NCBI RefSeq assembly: GCF_011397635.1
Contig: NC_064753.1
Span: 40,715,822-40,779,821 of the forward strand
Direction of reading: 5' to 3'
Length of the DNA: 64,000 bases
Source of the DNA: Epinephelus fuscoguttatus
Taxonomy: Eukaryota > Chordata > Actinopteri > Perciformes > Serranidae
Shown piece after piece: positions 49,603-60,619 of this stretch (within the stretch, counting starts at the first letter, position 1; every line of letters starts with the position of its first letter). The notes under the pieces are model-generated. The model searched no databases, was not told the origin of the DNA, and saw nothing but the letters and a program-made list of their open reading frames with translations. Both the position numbers and the translations under genes were made by a program.

Positions 49603-50680
49603 GCCTCCTTTTCCTCTCTCCTCTTCCTCTTCTCACCATCATCATTTCATTCAGTCTTATGTCTTGAGCGGTGTCTCCTGTCCCACCTCGGTGTTAAAGA
49701 TTCTGATGGTTTGATGCTAAATTTTCTCCACTCTTCACTCTCAGCTGTGAACTGGTTCTCAGCACCCGAGTTTCCTGTTGTTGTGTGAGTTCCAGCCAGG
49801 CTCGTTACTGATTAAAGTTAAACACATAATCAACTTAAATATAGTTTTTAGGTGGAGCAGAATCACATGAGCCTGGTCGGCATCTCATTTGACTTTCAAA
49901 CACTCACCTCTGATTGTCTAAACCTTCTGACGCTCAGTGTGTTCTTAGCGACACACTCTGTCCACTGACACATTGGTGGCTAAAATACACCAGGAGAAGA
50001 ATTTGCAATTTACTAAGTCCAGGAATGAACACGACAGCCACCAGGACAGCAAACACTAACCATCTGTTAGAGATCGTGTTGATCTCCATGCACAAGAAAC
50101 ATGTAAAGGTGCTGTGTGCTCTGGATTTTCCACCTACCTAAATCAGTTAAAGAACAAAAGTGAATTTGTAATCTGAATTTAACACGGCCGCAGAAATTCA
50201 GCCAGTCATTAAAACATTCCTCAGCTCAGCGTCAGTCTCCACCAGGTTCTATATAACCTGTATTTATTTCTGTTTTAGTGCTAGGTTTTGTCAGCATGTC
50301 TGGTCATTACTGTGGTTTCCCCTCCAAAACTAGTAAGTGAAGTGTGAGCTCCGCCTGATTTGCTGTCTTAACTAGATTGTTGTTAAATATTAAGAATACA
50401 GCAGCTGAACAGGAGCTCCAATTCTCACCGTCCCTGCTCCTGTGTGAGTCTCTGTAAATGAACATACCGGAATGAAGCGAAATCTTGTGAGTACATGACA
50501 GACTTAATGTTTAAACTATACAAAGATATATAGATATTTAAAATGACAATATAATTTTGTTGTTTTTTTTTTGATGCTGTAAAAATGGATTTATTTCTGT
50601 TTTGATCTGTTTATTACTTGTGCAATGTGTACTGTAAATGTGACAAAAAAATAAATGTACTAAACTGCACTAAAGCAGAT
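49603..50680 (+). other. atp6v0d1: atp6v0d1 3'UTR
   Basis: About 1.05 kb of non-coding sequence from the stop codon to shortly after AATAAA at 50650-50655. No repeats were recognised. Confidence 0.7.
50650..50655 (+). terminator. atp6v0d1: atp6v0d1 poly(A) signal
   Basis: AATAAA about 1.05 kb after the stop, preceded by T-rich sequence (TTTGTTGTTTTTTTTTTG near 50557). Confidence 0.65.
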
Positions 50681-50783
50681 CTGGAAAAATTTAGAGGACT
50701 CATCTAATGACTGAGAACATTTTCACTAGTTTGACGTGTTTGTGACAGACGTAGTGTGTAAGTCAGAGATGCTTTAGTAGAAA

Positions 50784-51460
50784 ATGTTTAGGAAACTGAG
50801 GCTACAGTTCACACAGGCTCACCAAAACTGGACAATAGAAGATTGGAAAAACGTTGCCTGGTCTGATGAGTCTGGATTTCTGCTGCCACATTCAGATGGT
50901 AGGGTCAGAATTTGGTGTGAACAACATGAAAGCATGGATCCATCCTGCCTTGTATCAAGGTTTCAGGCTGCTGGTGGTGGTGTAATGGTGTGGGGGAGAT
51001 TTTCTTGGCACACTTTGGGCCCCTTAGTACCAACTGAGCATGGTTTAAACACCACAGCCTACCTGAGTATTGTTGCTGACCGTGTCCATCCCTTTATGAC
51101 CACAGTGTACCCATCTTCTGATGGCTACTTCCAGCAGGATAACGCACCATGTCACAAAGCTCAAATCATCTCAAACTGGCTTCTTGAACATGACAATGAG
51201 TTCACTGTACTCCAGTGGCCTCCACAGTCACCAGATCTCAGTCCAATAGAGCACCTTTGGGATGTGGTGGAACGTGAGATTCTCATCATGGATGTGCAGC
51301 CGACAAATCTGCAGCAACTGGACCAAAATCTCTGAGGAATGTTTCCAGCACCTTGTTGAATCTATGACACCAAGAATTAAGGCAGTTCTGAAGGCAAAAG
51401 GGGTCCAACCTGGTACTAGCAAGGTGTACCTAATAAAGTGGCCAATGAGTGTATTTGTGT
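50784..51460 (+). mobile_element. 5'-truncated Tc1/mariner transposon with DD36E-spaced transposase
   Basis: A 183-codon frame (50784-51335) carries the catalytic half of an IS630/Tc1/mariner transposase: WSDESGF (first Asp), QQDNAPCHKAQ (second Asp) and SPDLSPIEHLWD (Glu). I count 36 residues between the second Asp and the Glu. The N-terminal paired-type DNA-binding half is absent. A stop breaks the frame after QQLDQNL, and the rest (KISEECFQHLVESM...) continues in another frame. GTACCTAATAAAGTGGCCAA at about 51426 is the 3' terminal repeat. The copy is inactive. Confidence 0.85.
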
Positions 51461-51477
51461 ACAATATACACTGGGAC

Positions 51478-52019
51478 TAGGCTGAGTGTCAGACTGAAGC
51501 TCCCAGAACCTTCAGTCTGACATGGCTTCCATTGAAGGCGATTTACAAGGGGGAGGGAATTTGATTTTTCCCTGACCAATCAGTAGAGATCAACGACTCA
51601 CCCAGAATCTGACGTCATTAGTATCCATGCCTTGGGGGTGCCGAAAACAAGCGAGCATTGCCCGTTTAAAATGTCTCCGTCGTCGTGCACACCCAGCTGC
51701 ATCGCCGTTAAATCCAGTTTAGCAGCTTCCTTAATTTGGTCCTCCATTAACGCGAGTAGTGGCGAAATACCTCGATAGCATTGTCAATGTGGTCTGTAGG
51801 ATCTGTAGCAGTCGCCATTGTTGCTATCCTCACCAGTTACCCACCGGCGTACAGCTTGACATCAGCGTGGCGCTGATTGGCTAATCGCTAGACCCCCGGC
51901 GTTCATTGGTCCATCCATTGTTTGGATGAGATAAATCACAAATTCATTGAAGTATGCCAGACCAGAGATGCAAGCCTACTCAGTTGAGTGGGCGGGGTCT
52001 GTGGTCTGGAACCAGGCTA
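51478..52019 (-). mobile_element. 542-bp DNA element with 9-bp flanking duplication
   Basis: The left end TAGGCTGAGTGTCAGACTGA and the reverse complement of the right end (TAGCCTGGTTCCAGACCACA) agree partly. The flanks CACTGGGAC (51469-51477) and CACCGGGAC (52020-52028) differ at one base. The minus strand from 51818 reads MATATDPTDHIDNAIEVF and then stops, so a short broken frame is present. A target size of 8-9 bp would fit hAT, P or Mutator-like elements; I cannot decide. Confidence 0.65.
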
Positions 52020-53115
52020 CACCGGGACACTTCCTAACAGGAAGGAGTGATTTTAAATCAGTTAAAAGATCCATCATCAGTCGGTTATTAAACTCAAGTT
52101 AGGTGTTTGCTTTGCTGCAGACAGGACAGCCAGCAGAGCGCTGTTAGAGGTTACCGTGTTCATCATCTTAGTTTAGCATGTTAGCATGCTAAAATTTGCT
52201 AATTACACTAAACACACATCATTAGTCTGCAGGTAAGTATTGGACAAATTTAAATTTTGAGCTGATGACTGCAGTAGAAAAGAAGTCGGGATCACCAAAG
52301 TTACTACAATTCATCCTGAGGGGAACATGAATGCGTGTACCAACATTTCACCAATAGTAATTCTTTCAGTAGATGAGATATTTTAGTCAGGACCGAAGTG
52401 TAGGACCGACCCACCGACCGACCGACTGACATTGCTTTTATTTACAAAAATATAACCTTTTAGATGTAAAACTTTGTGGTCATACAAAAAAGGAAACTGA
52501 GACAACCCATTTGTCAGAAAAATTGTTGGCATGATACGTTTCTGCAAATTGTGGATACTTTGCATTTTCACGTTATTAAGTACTGGATACATTGAAACTG
52601 AACTTTTCAAAAATGCTGTGTTTAACTTGTGGTAAGACTTAGGTAGTAAAAACAGTTTAGGAGGAAAGTCCTGGCAGGAAAAGCAGCAATGTCTTGGTAA
52701 AAAATAAACGCTTTTCGTACCTGAAAAGCAGCTTACCAGCAATGGGTTGCAAAATCACAGTTGTTTTGGTTGGTTGTATGTTGGTGTCTAACTGTGGTCT
52801 ACAGCTTTGCAGGTGTTAGGGTTAGGGTCAGGTGTCTTGCCATCCACTATCCCCTTCACCTCCAGATGACAGTTATCTTATCTGCCTTTAAACTCCAGCC
52901 GTGCAGTGCGGTGCTGCCTGTGTTTGGGAGGAGCAAAACAAAATAACAAAAACAAAATAAGATGTAAAATGATGTAAAACAGGATCAAATTACAGTGCAC
53001 AAGTTAATGGAGCTGATGGGATCACATTTCACTGGAGTTGTGTCCTGTATAATTTCATGTGACACAAAAATTATTGATTGAACACTTAACTCGATTAGGT
53101 TCATTTTGTCTACTC

Positions 53116-53224
53116 AAATAGTTTAGAGGTTTTTCTTTTTTCAGACAGAGATTAGGAGATGTTAAAGGTAAAGCAACATCTCCTAATCTCTTTGTCTGAA
53201 AAAAGAAAAACCTCTATACTATTT
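53116..53224. repeat. Near-perfect fold-back (about 48-bp arms, 11-nt loop)
   Basis: The left arm 53116-53163 and right arm 53175-53224 are reverse complements with one mismatch and one 2-nt indel. Both contain AGAGGTTTTTCTTTTTTCAG, read on opposite strands. TTGATTGAACACTT is repeated directly on the two outer sides (53074-53087 and 53223-53236). Confidence 0.85.
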
Positions 53225-53229
53225 GATTG

Positions 53230-53351
53230 AACACTTGTAGTATTCAGAACCACTTTATTGCGAGACCAACACGTTTCGGCTTGCCGTCCTCATCAGGGTC
53301 ATTCTGACATGTTAGTCTTGCAATAAAGTTTTTCTAAACACTACAAGTGTT
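53230..53351. repeat. Second fold-back with a CGTTTCGGC...CATCAGGGT loop
   Basis: Left arm about 53230-53273 (AACACTTGTAGT...ACTTTATTGCGAGAC) and right arm about 53308-53351 (GTCTTGCAATAAAGT...ACTACAAGTGTT) are inverted with a few mismatches. The loop carries GTTTCGGCTTGCCGTC and CCTCATCAGGGTC, phrases I have met in other vertebrate repeats without knowing the family. Confidence 0.7.
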
Positions 53352-54328
53352 GCTGGAGTTTTGACGCCTTTGTTTCATCTCTCTTCTCTGTGTACTTTGG
53401 AAGTAGCTGAAGTTGCTCCAGAAACCCTCAGGCTGCTTCTGCAAAGACAGCTCATATACTACGTCACTTCATATATGTTGATATAATCCGTATGAAACAT
53501 GCAAATGTAACATTGCTTTGCAGAAACGTACAATAGCAACATTTGTTCTTATGACTGGGCTGACTGAGCGGCTCGTGGTTACTCCCCGTGAGAGAGCTGA
53601 GAGGTCTCATTTATAAAACAGGGCACAGGATCCACAAACGAAAGCCAAAAATGGTGTGCGTCAGAAAGTATTCAACAATTTCTACAATCTTCCATCTCAT
53701 CACCTGTGTCGCCAATTTCCCGTCTCCAAAATGTTTGTAAGCATCTCGGCAGGAGGATTCTCCCATCGTTTTTTATACATCGCAATATTTGCATAGGAAG
53801 TGGCGTACGCTTCTTTCAGGCCTGGTTTTGTGCATATGCAATGTTTTGAATGAGTCCCCAGATGTCCTCAGGCTAGCTAGACCTGTTTCAGTCCCGAGCC
53901 AAGAGCTCCTCAGTAGCAGTTTCTAAAGTGCCAAAGCTGAAAAATCAGTTTGCAGAAATGCCTCAGAAAGTTCCCTCTGAATTTACAGGAAACATAATTC
54001 CAAAGAGTTAATGCAGGTTTCCAATTTGAAAAGTCTAGGACCACTACTAGCTTTTTCCAGAGCTTTAAATTGCATCTCATGGCCTTCCTCATCAGATGTG
54101 AGTTTGTTTTGCAGTCATAGAAACAGCTCAGGTGTCATCACCAGACCTCAACAAGCAGATGAATTTAAGTAATCAAATTCAATTTAGCTTCAGAAATTTA
54201 TTACAAATTTAGAATTACTATTAACGTTAATGTGTAAAACAAATTCAGATGTGCTCAATTCAAATGTAGCTGCAGGCACAAGTGAAGAGTGATTCAACAC
54301 AGGCTGAAGTCTTTAGGTGTAATTGAGT

Positions 54329-54354
54329 CCAATCAGCCTGTTGAGCTCCAGCTG
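54329..54354 (+). promoter_or_regulatory. foxr1: foxr1 proximal promoter: CCAAT box and E-box
   Basis: CCAATC (54329-54334) and CAGCTG (54349-54354) lie about 90-115 bp before the ATG. E-boxes (CANNTG) near the start are typical of oocyte genes driven by FIGLA, which would suit foxr1. Both motifs are short and could be chance. Confidence 0.35.
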
Positions 54355-54443
54355 TTGTATCAGCAGCCTGCAGGCCTGCAACTGTTAACAGAGAACTTCT
54401 AAAGTGAACTGCGAGGGAACAAACCCGTGAAACACATCCAGCC

Positions 54444-57400
54444 ATGACCTTACAGCTTAAAACTGAAGCTCGACTCTTTGACCTGCACTGCTCTGTCGGG
54501 CTGACGGACTGGGACATGGACAAGGAGCTGAAACTGGCAACGACCACAGACCAGTTTTACCACGGTGACTGTTTTACTTTTCTCTGTTGTGTTTGATTCA
54601 CAGTAGGTTAAAGGTCAATGTCATTTACTCCCATTAAATCCAAGCAGCACAGAAAACCACATAGGCCTCAGTTAATGTTATAGATCATTAGAGAAACTTA
54701 AATGTTTCATTTTATATTGAACAGTATATTGACAGTGAAGCCTGGTTACCATATCAACTGACTGAATGTGCAAAATGTGCAGTCAGTCAGTCAGTGTGTA
54801 ATGTTTGCGTGTAAATGTGTTTTTCTATCACTGATGGCAGATGACAAACTGAATGATCAGTACGTGGTCCAGAGGCCGTCCGCAAGAGCCTCAAGAAGAA
54901 AAGATGAATTCATTTGGTACGATAAAACATCAGGTGAGCTGAGAGAAGAAACACATTTTTCAGTGACTGATTCAGCAGCAACTTGTGTTGCCTTAATGCA
55001 TGTGAGAGCTTTCTACTTTTCTTCTGTATCGTACTCTGTTTTCAGACCTTTTCAATACACATTTGAGTGTCATTCTATCATGGTGTCATCATCAATGCAT
55101 CGTGTGTTCTGAAAGGCTTAGTTTGACATTTTGGGAAATTCACCTTCCGTCCTTGTAGAGCCTCACTGTATCTGAGAGGGTCGATATCTGTCTGTTGAAT
55201 ATGAAAATAAAGCTAGGAGACAGCTATCCTAGTTTAACTGATATCTTTAAATAATCCTTTATTAGTCCCACAGTGTGGAAATTTGCATCATTACAGCAGC
55301 AAAGAGGATAATGCACACAAGAAGCATTGCTAAAGAAACCACAAAGCAATAAAATAAGTAAACACAGATAAGTCTAAGAAAATATTAAAAAAGCAGAGCA
55401 ACTAAAATAAGTAAATGATAAAAAACAGCAATATAGTAAGTAAACAGTAAAGGAGGGAAGGACCTGCAGTGTTGCTCCTCTAAACACCGTGGGTGAAGCA
55501 GCCTGTCACTGAAGGAGCTGCCCAGTGCTGTCAGAGTGTCCTGCATGGGTGGTACATGTGGTCCATAAGGGATTATAGCAAAGCTATCATTCTCCTTCCT
55601 CCCACCACCTCCTGCAGGTCGAGGGAGCGTCCCAGGACAGAGCTGGCCTTTTCAACCAGTCTGTTGACTCTCTTTCTGTCAGCTGTGGAGATGCTGCGGC
55701 CCTAGAATACCACTCCATTGTTTCTAATGCCACCAAAGAGTCACAAAAGATCCTCAGGAGGTCGTCTTTCTTTGAGATATAATGTGTTAAATAGAGGTGA
55801 TGGTAGGCTGAAATCCTTTTTATTATTTGGATGAAGCCAGGCTGTTTCCCTGTGTCTGCTGGTTTTGTAAACTAAGCCAGCCATATTTAAGAAACAGATG
55901 ATAATGGTATTAATCTTCTCATCTAGCTCTTGGCAAGAAAGTGATCAGGCATAGATGTCATTTCCCAAAATGTTGAAATATTTATTTCAACAAATGTGTT
56001 GAATTAATTTCTTCCCCTCACAAACCTTTTTTTTTTTCAGTATTCTGATACCTGCAGTTTTGACCATGTTGTCATCTGCTATCTGTTTGCTTTGTGCCAG
56101 AAACTTAAAATCTTCAGCTGTTTACTCTGAAATATCAGTCACCTCTTCCTGTTTCATCAGTGTTTCTGTTGTTCGGTCTCCTTCCAGATAAATTTCACTG
56201 AACTGATTTGCTGTAGCACCTTTAAAGTCAGCCATGATTTTTCTGTCTTTTGCTTCAGACACCTTTGTGAAGCCAAACCTGTGGCTGCTGGTGAATCCCA
56301 ACATCGCCTGCCCGATCCAGTACGGAGGACATACGGCAGATCCACAAACTCTCTGTGAACCTGCTGAGGAAACACAGACACCTTCACTGAACCCTGCAGA
56401 GACCCAACGTCAGCTCACCACAGAGCGCAACATGTTTACCCCCCATTATGCTCCTCTTCAGGTGGGACCACTGCAGTCAGACACATCAACAGTAATAAAT
56501 AATACACTTTACTTGTACAGCACTTTTTAAATCACGATTACAAAGTGCTTTATGAGACAAATAAAATAGTATACACCTGCAAGATAAAACCATTGAACAC
56601 AGGCAAAGACCAGATAAATCAGAGTGTGTAACAGAAATAAACAAATAGCAAAAGAAGGATTAAAAACTAGACACACAACAGATTTACTGTATGTTGGAGC
56701 AAAGCCATGTAGGGCTAGAAAAGTAACAGTCACTCAGTTCTGCTCTGTGTCTGGTGGTGAGAACACTTGTTTTTTCGTTTCCAGTGTCAAAAGTTGTGGA
56801 TGGTACCAATAGAAACGTTTCACTCCGTCCCATATTTCTCTCACCTCGCACACTGACCCAGTACTAAAGGAGGTGCAGACATTCCTCTGCATTGTCGCTG
56901 TAGAGGAAATTCAGTGAGGAAAAAGTTTGGCTAGATTTACACACAATAATTATGATTTAAGAAACTGCAGGGTTACGATGTACTTTAAAAAAAAATCCAG
57001 GAGAAAACCATAAATACGATTCAATGCACTAATTCCGACAAGTTGATGTTGTGTTATTAATGTGAATTCACCATATTTTATTATCAGATAAAGAACGAAG
57101 GCGTCTCCTGTCAACCAGCCAAGAACAGACGCAAGGCAAGAACCACGAAGGCCAGGGTGAGGACACAGAGCTCGGGCCTGACCCAGACTCCTGCAGTGGG
57201 ATGTAGTTATCTTCATATGAGTGATGGGGTTTGACATGAAAAATTATTAGAGGATAACTTCGGTATTTTTCAACCTGGGCTCTATTTCCCCATGTGTACG
57301 TGTGCGTATGATTCATAGGTACAACTCGTTCTAAAATTGCTTCAGTATTGAGGGAGGCGGATGCAGCCGGCAACTGCGAAACGAGCTAAAACGGAAATGG

Positions 57401-59566
57401 GGGCAAATGCGTCCTGTATAAGTTTGCGCATTAAAAGTGCTTTTTTTCGCCACTGACCGGTTCAGATCGCCAGTGCTATCTCTGTAAATAGCATACTAAG
57501 CGTTTCCCTTACCTCTGGGCTGTGTGACGTCGTCTCACGAGAGCTTTGCTCCACTGTGTCTGTAGCTCTCTCTACTCGTGGGGCAGCCGTTTTCTTGAGG
57601 AAGAGGTGTTTCAGAATTGGATGTCTTCTCTTCTTCGGCTGGCAGTAGTCATCTTGGAGAAGTGAGCACTGCAGACCCGATGGTCTGCAAGGCACAGTGT
57701 CTGGACAGGAGTGTTAGCATCCATTTGTAGCACAACTAGCCACAACTTCAGCATCTCGCCTTCCGACAAAGGCAGCCTATGAAAGCTGTACGAGGTGTTG
57801 CGCGACATCCTGTTCTTGCAATTCGGATCAGCACAAACACGAACCATAGTTTTCAATTGATGCAGTAAAACTCTCAACTGTACTCCGGGACAACCAGCAC
57901 CACTCTGAGTGGCGCTCTGCATGGCTCCTCTTTTTTCTTCCGGCAACAAGCAAAGCTCTCGCGAGATGACGTCACACAGCCCAGAGGTAAGGGAAACGCT
58001 TAGTATGCTATTTACAGAGATGGCACTGGCGATCTGAACCGGTCAGTGACAAAAAAAAGCACTTTTAATGCGCAAACTTATACAGGACGCATTTGCCCCC
58101 ATACCTACCTCGCGGCTCCCGGTTGCATCTGCCTCCCTCAATACTGAACCAATTTTAGAACGAGTTGTACCTATGGATCATACACACACATACACAAGGG
58201 GAAATAGGGCCCAGGTTGAAAAATACCGAAGTTATCCTTTAAGTATAGGTGATTTCTGTTTTCTCCTGTTCTCCCTGGATTAAAGTGGGTGAGGCTCTGC
58301 TGAAGAGGGTAATGTCTTACTTTTAGCCAAACTAAAACTTTGACTCTTGCTTATTTCGTAAAATTAATATAATGAATGAATACAATTATCTGTAAGTTTG
58401 AGTGTAGACTTTTATGTATTTCTTCTGGGTGCTCTGGAAATGAGAATTGCCATCCATGGGTGGAATGAATGTGCTTTTAATCAGTGCGTGGCTGCTTCCA
58501 GGACAATAAAACCCTGAAGCCAGGGTGCTGGCCTCGTCCACCTGTGAACTACTGCATCCTCATCGCCTTAGCGCTCAAAAGCAGCCACACTGGGAGCCTC
58601 AAAGTCCAGCAGATCTACACCTTCACCAGGTTGGCATTTGATTTGTTTGCTAAACGCACGCAAACAGATTAAAGATCTTGAACTATGATATTATACGACA
58701 TACATCTCGTCTGTGAAGCAGAGGTTTCGTATCTTTCAACATGTCAGACTGATCCCGTAAGCAACATGTTGTACCACAGGCTGTTGGAGCTTCCTCATGC
58801 TCCTCATACTCCTTCCTGTCCATTCCCAGAGAGCACTTCCCCTTCTTTCAGACGGCACCAGATGGCTGGAAGAACACCATCCGACACAACCTGTGCTTCA
58901 ATAGCAGCTTCCGCAAAACCTGCAACCAGCTGTGCAGAGACGGCAAGAGGAAGTCGTGCTTTTGGCACCTGACTCTGGATGGCCACCGCCGGCTGAAGGA
59001 CGAGATCAGCATGTTGACGGGAGAGTCCTTCAAGCAGCTGGAGAGGAGCATGTCCCACCCAGGTGACTGTGATAACACATTAATCTGAAAACATAACACC
59101 CAGTAATGTGTAATAACCCACATTTAGCCCCACCTGAAATGTATTACATCATCGGTAAAACTGCTTTTATAATATCAGTCAGGGTGTCCTTGTATTATTG
59201 GGTGCTTCAGGTTTTAACACTGCGATCCTGACTAACCACAACAACCTGTAACTTCTGGCTATTGGGCCTAAATGATTTAGTTATGAGATGGCACTAATAC
59301 CTGATATCAATACCTTGATACTTGCAGGGGTTTGTAGATATTACACACTGCTGACTCGCAGCAGCAACACACTCAAAAAGTAAAAGTGAGCACTCAAAGT
59401 TCTGTAGCAAACTGTGGGGTGTAAATCTGTAACAAAGATTTTAGTTACAGTGCTTTTATTCTTAAGAGTTAAGTGAGTTGCTGTGTGTGACAAACAGAAA
59501 ATATTTATGACTAATGACTGTTTTCCTTTTGTTTCAGATGTAATTCAGAGTTTATTTGAACTCTGA
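54444..59566 (+). CDS. foxr1: Forkhead box protein R1
   Basis: Divergent forkhead transcription factor; zebrafish foxr1 is known as a maternally supplied gene needed for early development. Seven exons: 54444-54564, 54841-54933, 56259-56461, 57088-57156, 58502-58629, 58830-59062 and 59538-59566, all GT-AG with agreeing phases, giving 291 aa. Landmarks: [11 protein letters not shown] at residues 77-87, a motif shared with mammalian FOXR1; a basic linker [12 protein letters not shown]; the forkhead domain from about W172 ([33 protein letters not shown]) to about 262, with recognition helix [12 protein letters not shown] near 218-229; and the C-terminal [13 protein letters not shown], close to FOXR1's ending. 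The N-terminus before residue 72 looks fish-specific. The ATG has a CCAGCC context. The exon 4-5 intron carries a THAP-bearing transposon. Confidence 0.94.
54934..56258 (+). other. foxr1: foxr1 intron 2
   Basis: 1.3 kb. Contains a LINE 3' fragment (about 55240-55760); the rest is not distinctive. Confidence 0.6.
55240..55760 (-). repeat. Non-LTR retrotransposon 3' fragment
   Basis: CCTTTATTAGTCCCACAGTG is followed by GGAGGGAAGGACCTGCAGTG, CTGTCACTGAAGGAGCTGCC and CAGTCTGTTGACTCTCTTTC, phrases of a common fish LINE read in reverse. The short plus-strand frame here is its shadow. It may be the same family as 36040-36400. Confidence 0.6.
56462..57087 (+). other. foxr1: foxr1 intron 3
   Basis: 626 bp. 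Plain AT-rich sequence with no repeat or exon recognised. Confidence 0.5.
57251..58238 (-). mobile_element. THAP-bearing DNA transposon with about 290-bp inverted arms (Kolobok-like)
   Basis: The left arm 57251-57550 is the reverse complement, with scattered changes, of the right arm 57950-58238. Its end is AGGATAACTTCGGTATTTTT. The flanks are TTAG (57247-57250) and TTAA (58239-58242), consistent with a TTAA target. The arms enclose a minus-strand THAP-domain frame. TTAA targets, AGG ends and a THAP domain together suggest Kolobok; the catalytic core is missing. It sits between foxr1 exons 4 and 5, in the opposite orientation by its frame. Confidence 0.78.
57600..57847 (-). pseudogene. THAP-domain remnant of the transposon protein, frameshifted
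   Basis: Reading on the minus strand from ATG 57847: [14 protein letters not shown], then [19 protein letters not shown] and [11 protein letters not shown]. This shows the C2CH zinc ligands (C..C at the start, C..H in VCSAHF), the HRLP/FP segment and the conserved Trp of a THAP DNA-binding domain. Right after HFSK the frame shifts by one base, and the next part ([18 protein letters not shown]) continues in another frame. The transposase domain that should follow is absent, so it is a dead fragment. Confidence 0.75.
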
Positions 59567-59607
59567 TTTGAGGTGTGAAAGGCCTCAAAGAGTTAAAATC
59601 AATGCAT

Positions 59608-59613
59608 AATAAA
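59608..59613 (+). terminator. foxr1: foxr1 poly(A) signal
   Basis: AATAAA 42 nt after the foxr1 stop codon, followed by T/G-rich sequence. Confidence 0.75.
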
Positions 59614-60619
59614 ACTTTATGTGCATTAAGTTTTCTGTTTGGCTCATCACTGTTGAAAAATGCAATTGTTTGAATATGTCACAACACTGTGTTTAAGGCT
59701 TGATTAGGTTACGCCCTGTTTCCACTTTCCCTGTACATGACTGGTGTCTGTAGATCCGTAAATATATGAATGATGCCTCTAGTGTCCAATGCAAGGAAGT
59801 GCATTTCTTTATGGATGAATAGAAACGTAACAGAAACTTTGTCAGTTTTTCACCATCTAGTAGTTTGGATTATTTGCTTAGAACATTACTGGGACAAAAA
59901 CCGGACCTGCCTGGTACATGGCATGTTGTGTGAAATATCTAATTTAAAAAGAACGGCAATGTCACAATGATGATCTGACTTTTTTTTAACATAGTTGAGG
60001 CAAATTCGGACTGAAATATTACGAAGAGGAGGAGTTTTGCAGGCACATCAGATATCGTGGAGATTCCCATAGGAATGAATGGACTTCCGGTTGCCTCATC
60101 TCCGTACACGTGAGTGGAAATGAGGCGTGAAGGCGGATTCAGTGAGCGACCTCTCCCTCTCACTTTCTTTCTCAAACTCAGACCTAACAATGCAACTAGG
60201 CAGTACTGATCAAATGTAAACCAATATTTTAATCACTGGATTGCTAGTTTCTTCTACAATGTCTTCAGAAACATATTTCTGTAATATGTTTGGCTATAAT
60301 ACAAACATTTGTGAAGAGGCATTGGGCTCCAAACTGTTTCCTTTGTTATTAAAATGAAGGCTTAGATAAAACAGTGAAACTAAGCACTGCTAAGCAAATG
60401 TGCAATGAGGAATGAATGTAATGAGGCATACGCCACAAACGACTTGGATAGGCAACACAGGGCACAGAATTAAGGTTGGGGACCTTCGTCATCATGGTTA
60501 CAAAGACAAACACTTGAAGGAGCAGATATGTTTACTGTTGGCTTAAAACAGAAAACAAGCAGCAGTCTTCAGTGTTAAAGTCTGATTATTATAATAACAC
60601 TAGTCCATACCCATTGGTA

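Larger units (their letters stand above)
50680..54328. other. Intergenic region atp6v0d1-foxr1
   Basis: It holds a Tc1-type transposase fragment, a 542-bp DNA element inserted just after it, a GACC/GACT short tandem run near 52400, and two adjacent fold-back structures at 53.1-53.35 kb. The rest (52030-53060 and 53400-54320) shows no gene or repeat I can name. Confidence 0.6.

Noticed and set aside
58281-58310. Extra foxr1 exon reading VGEALLKR before a GTAATG donor
   Set aside because: From the only AG acceptor (TTAAAG) the phase is wrong and a stop appears after five codons. Exons ending 57156 and starting 58502 join in frame without it.
58485-58501. Earlier acceptor (AATCAG) for the foxr1 exon at 58502
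   Set aside because: It would add 17 nt and shift the frame. The TTCCAG acceptor keeps phase 0 and leads straight into the forkhead.
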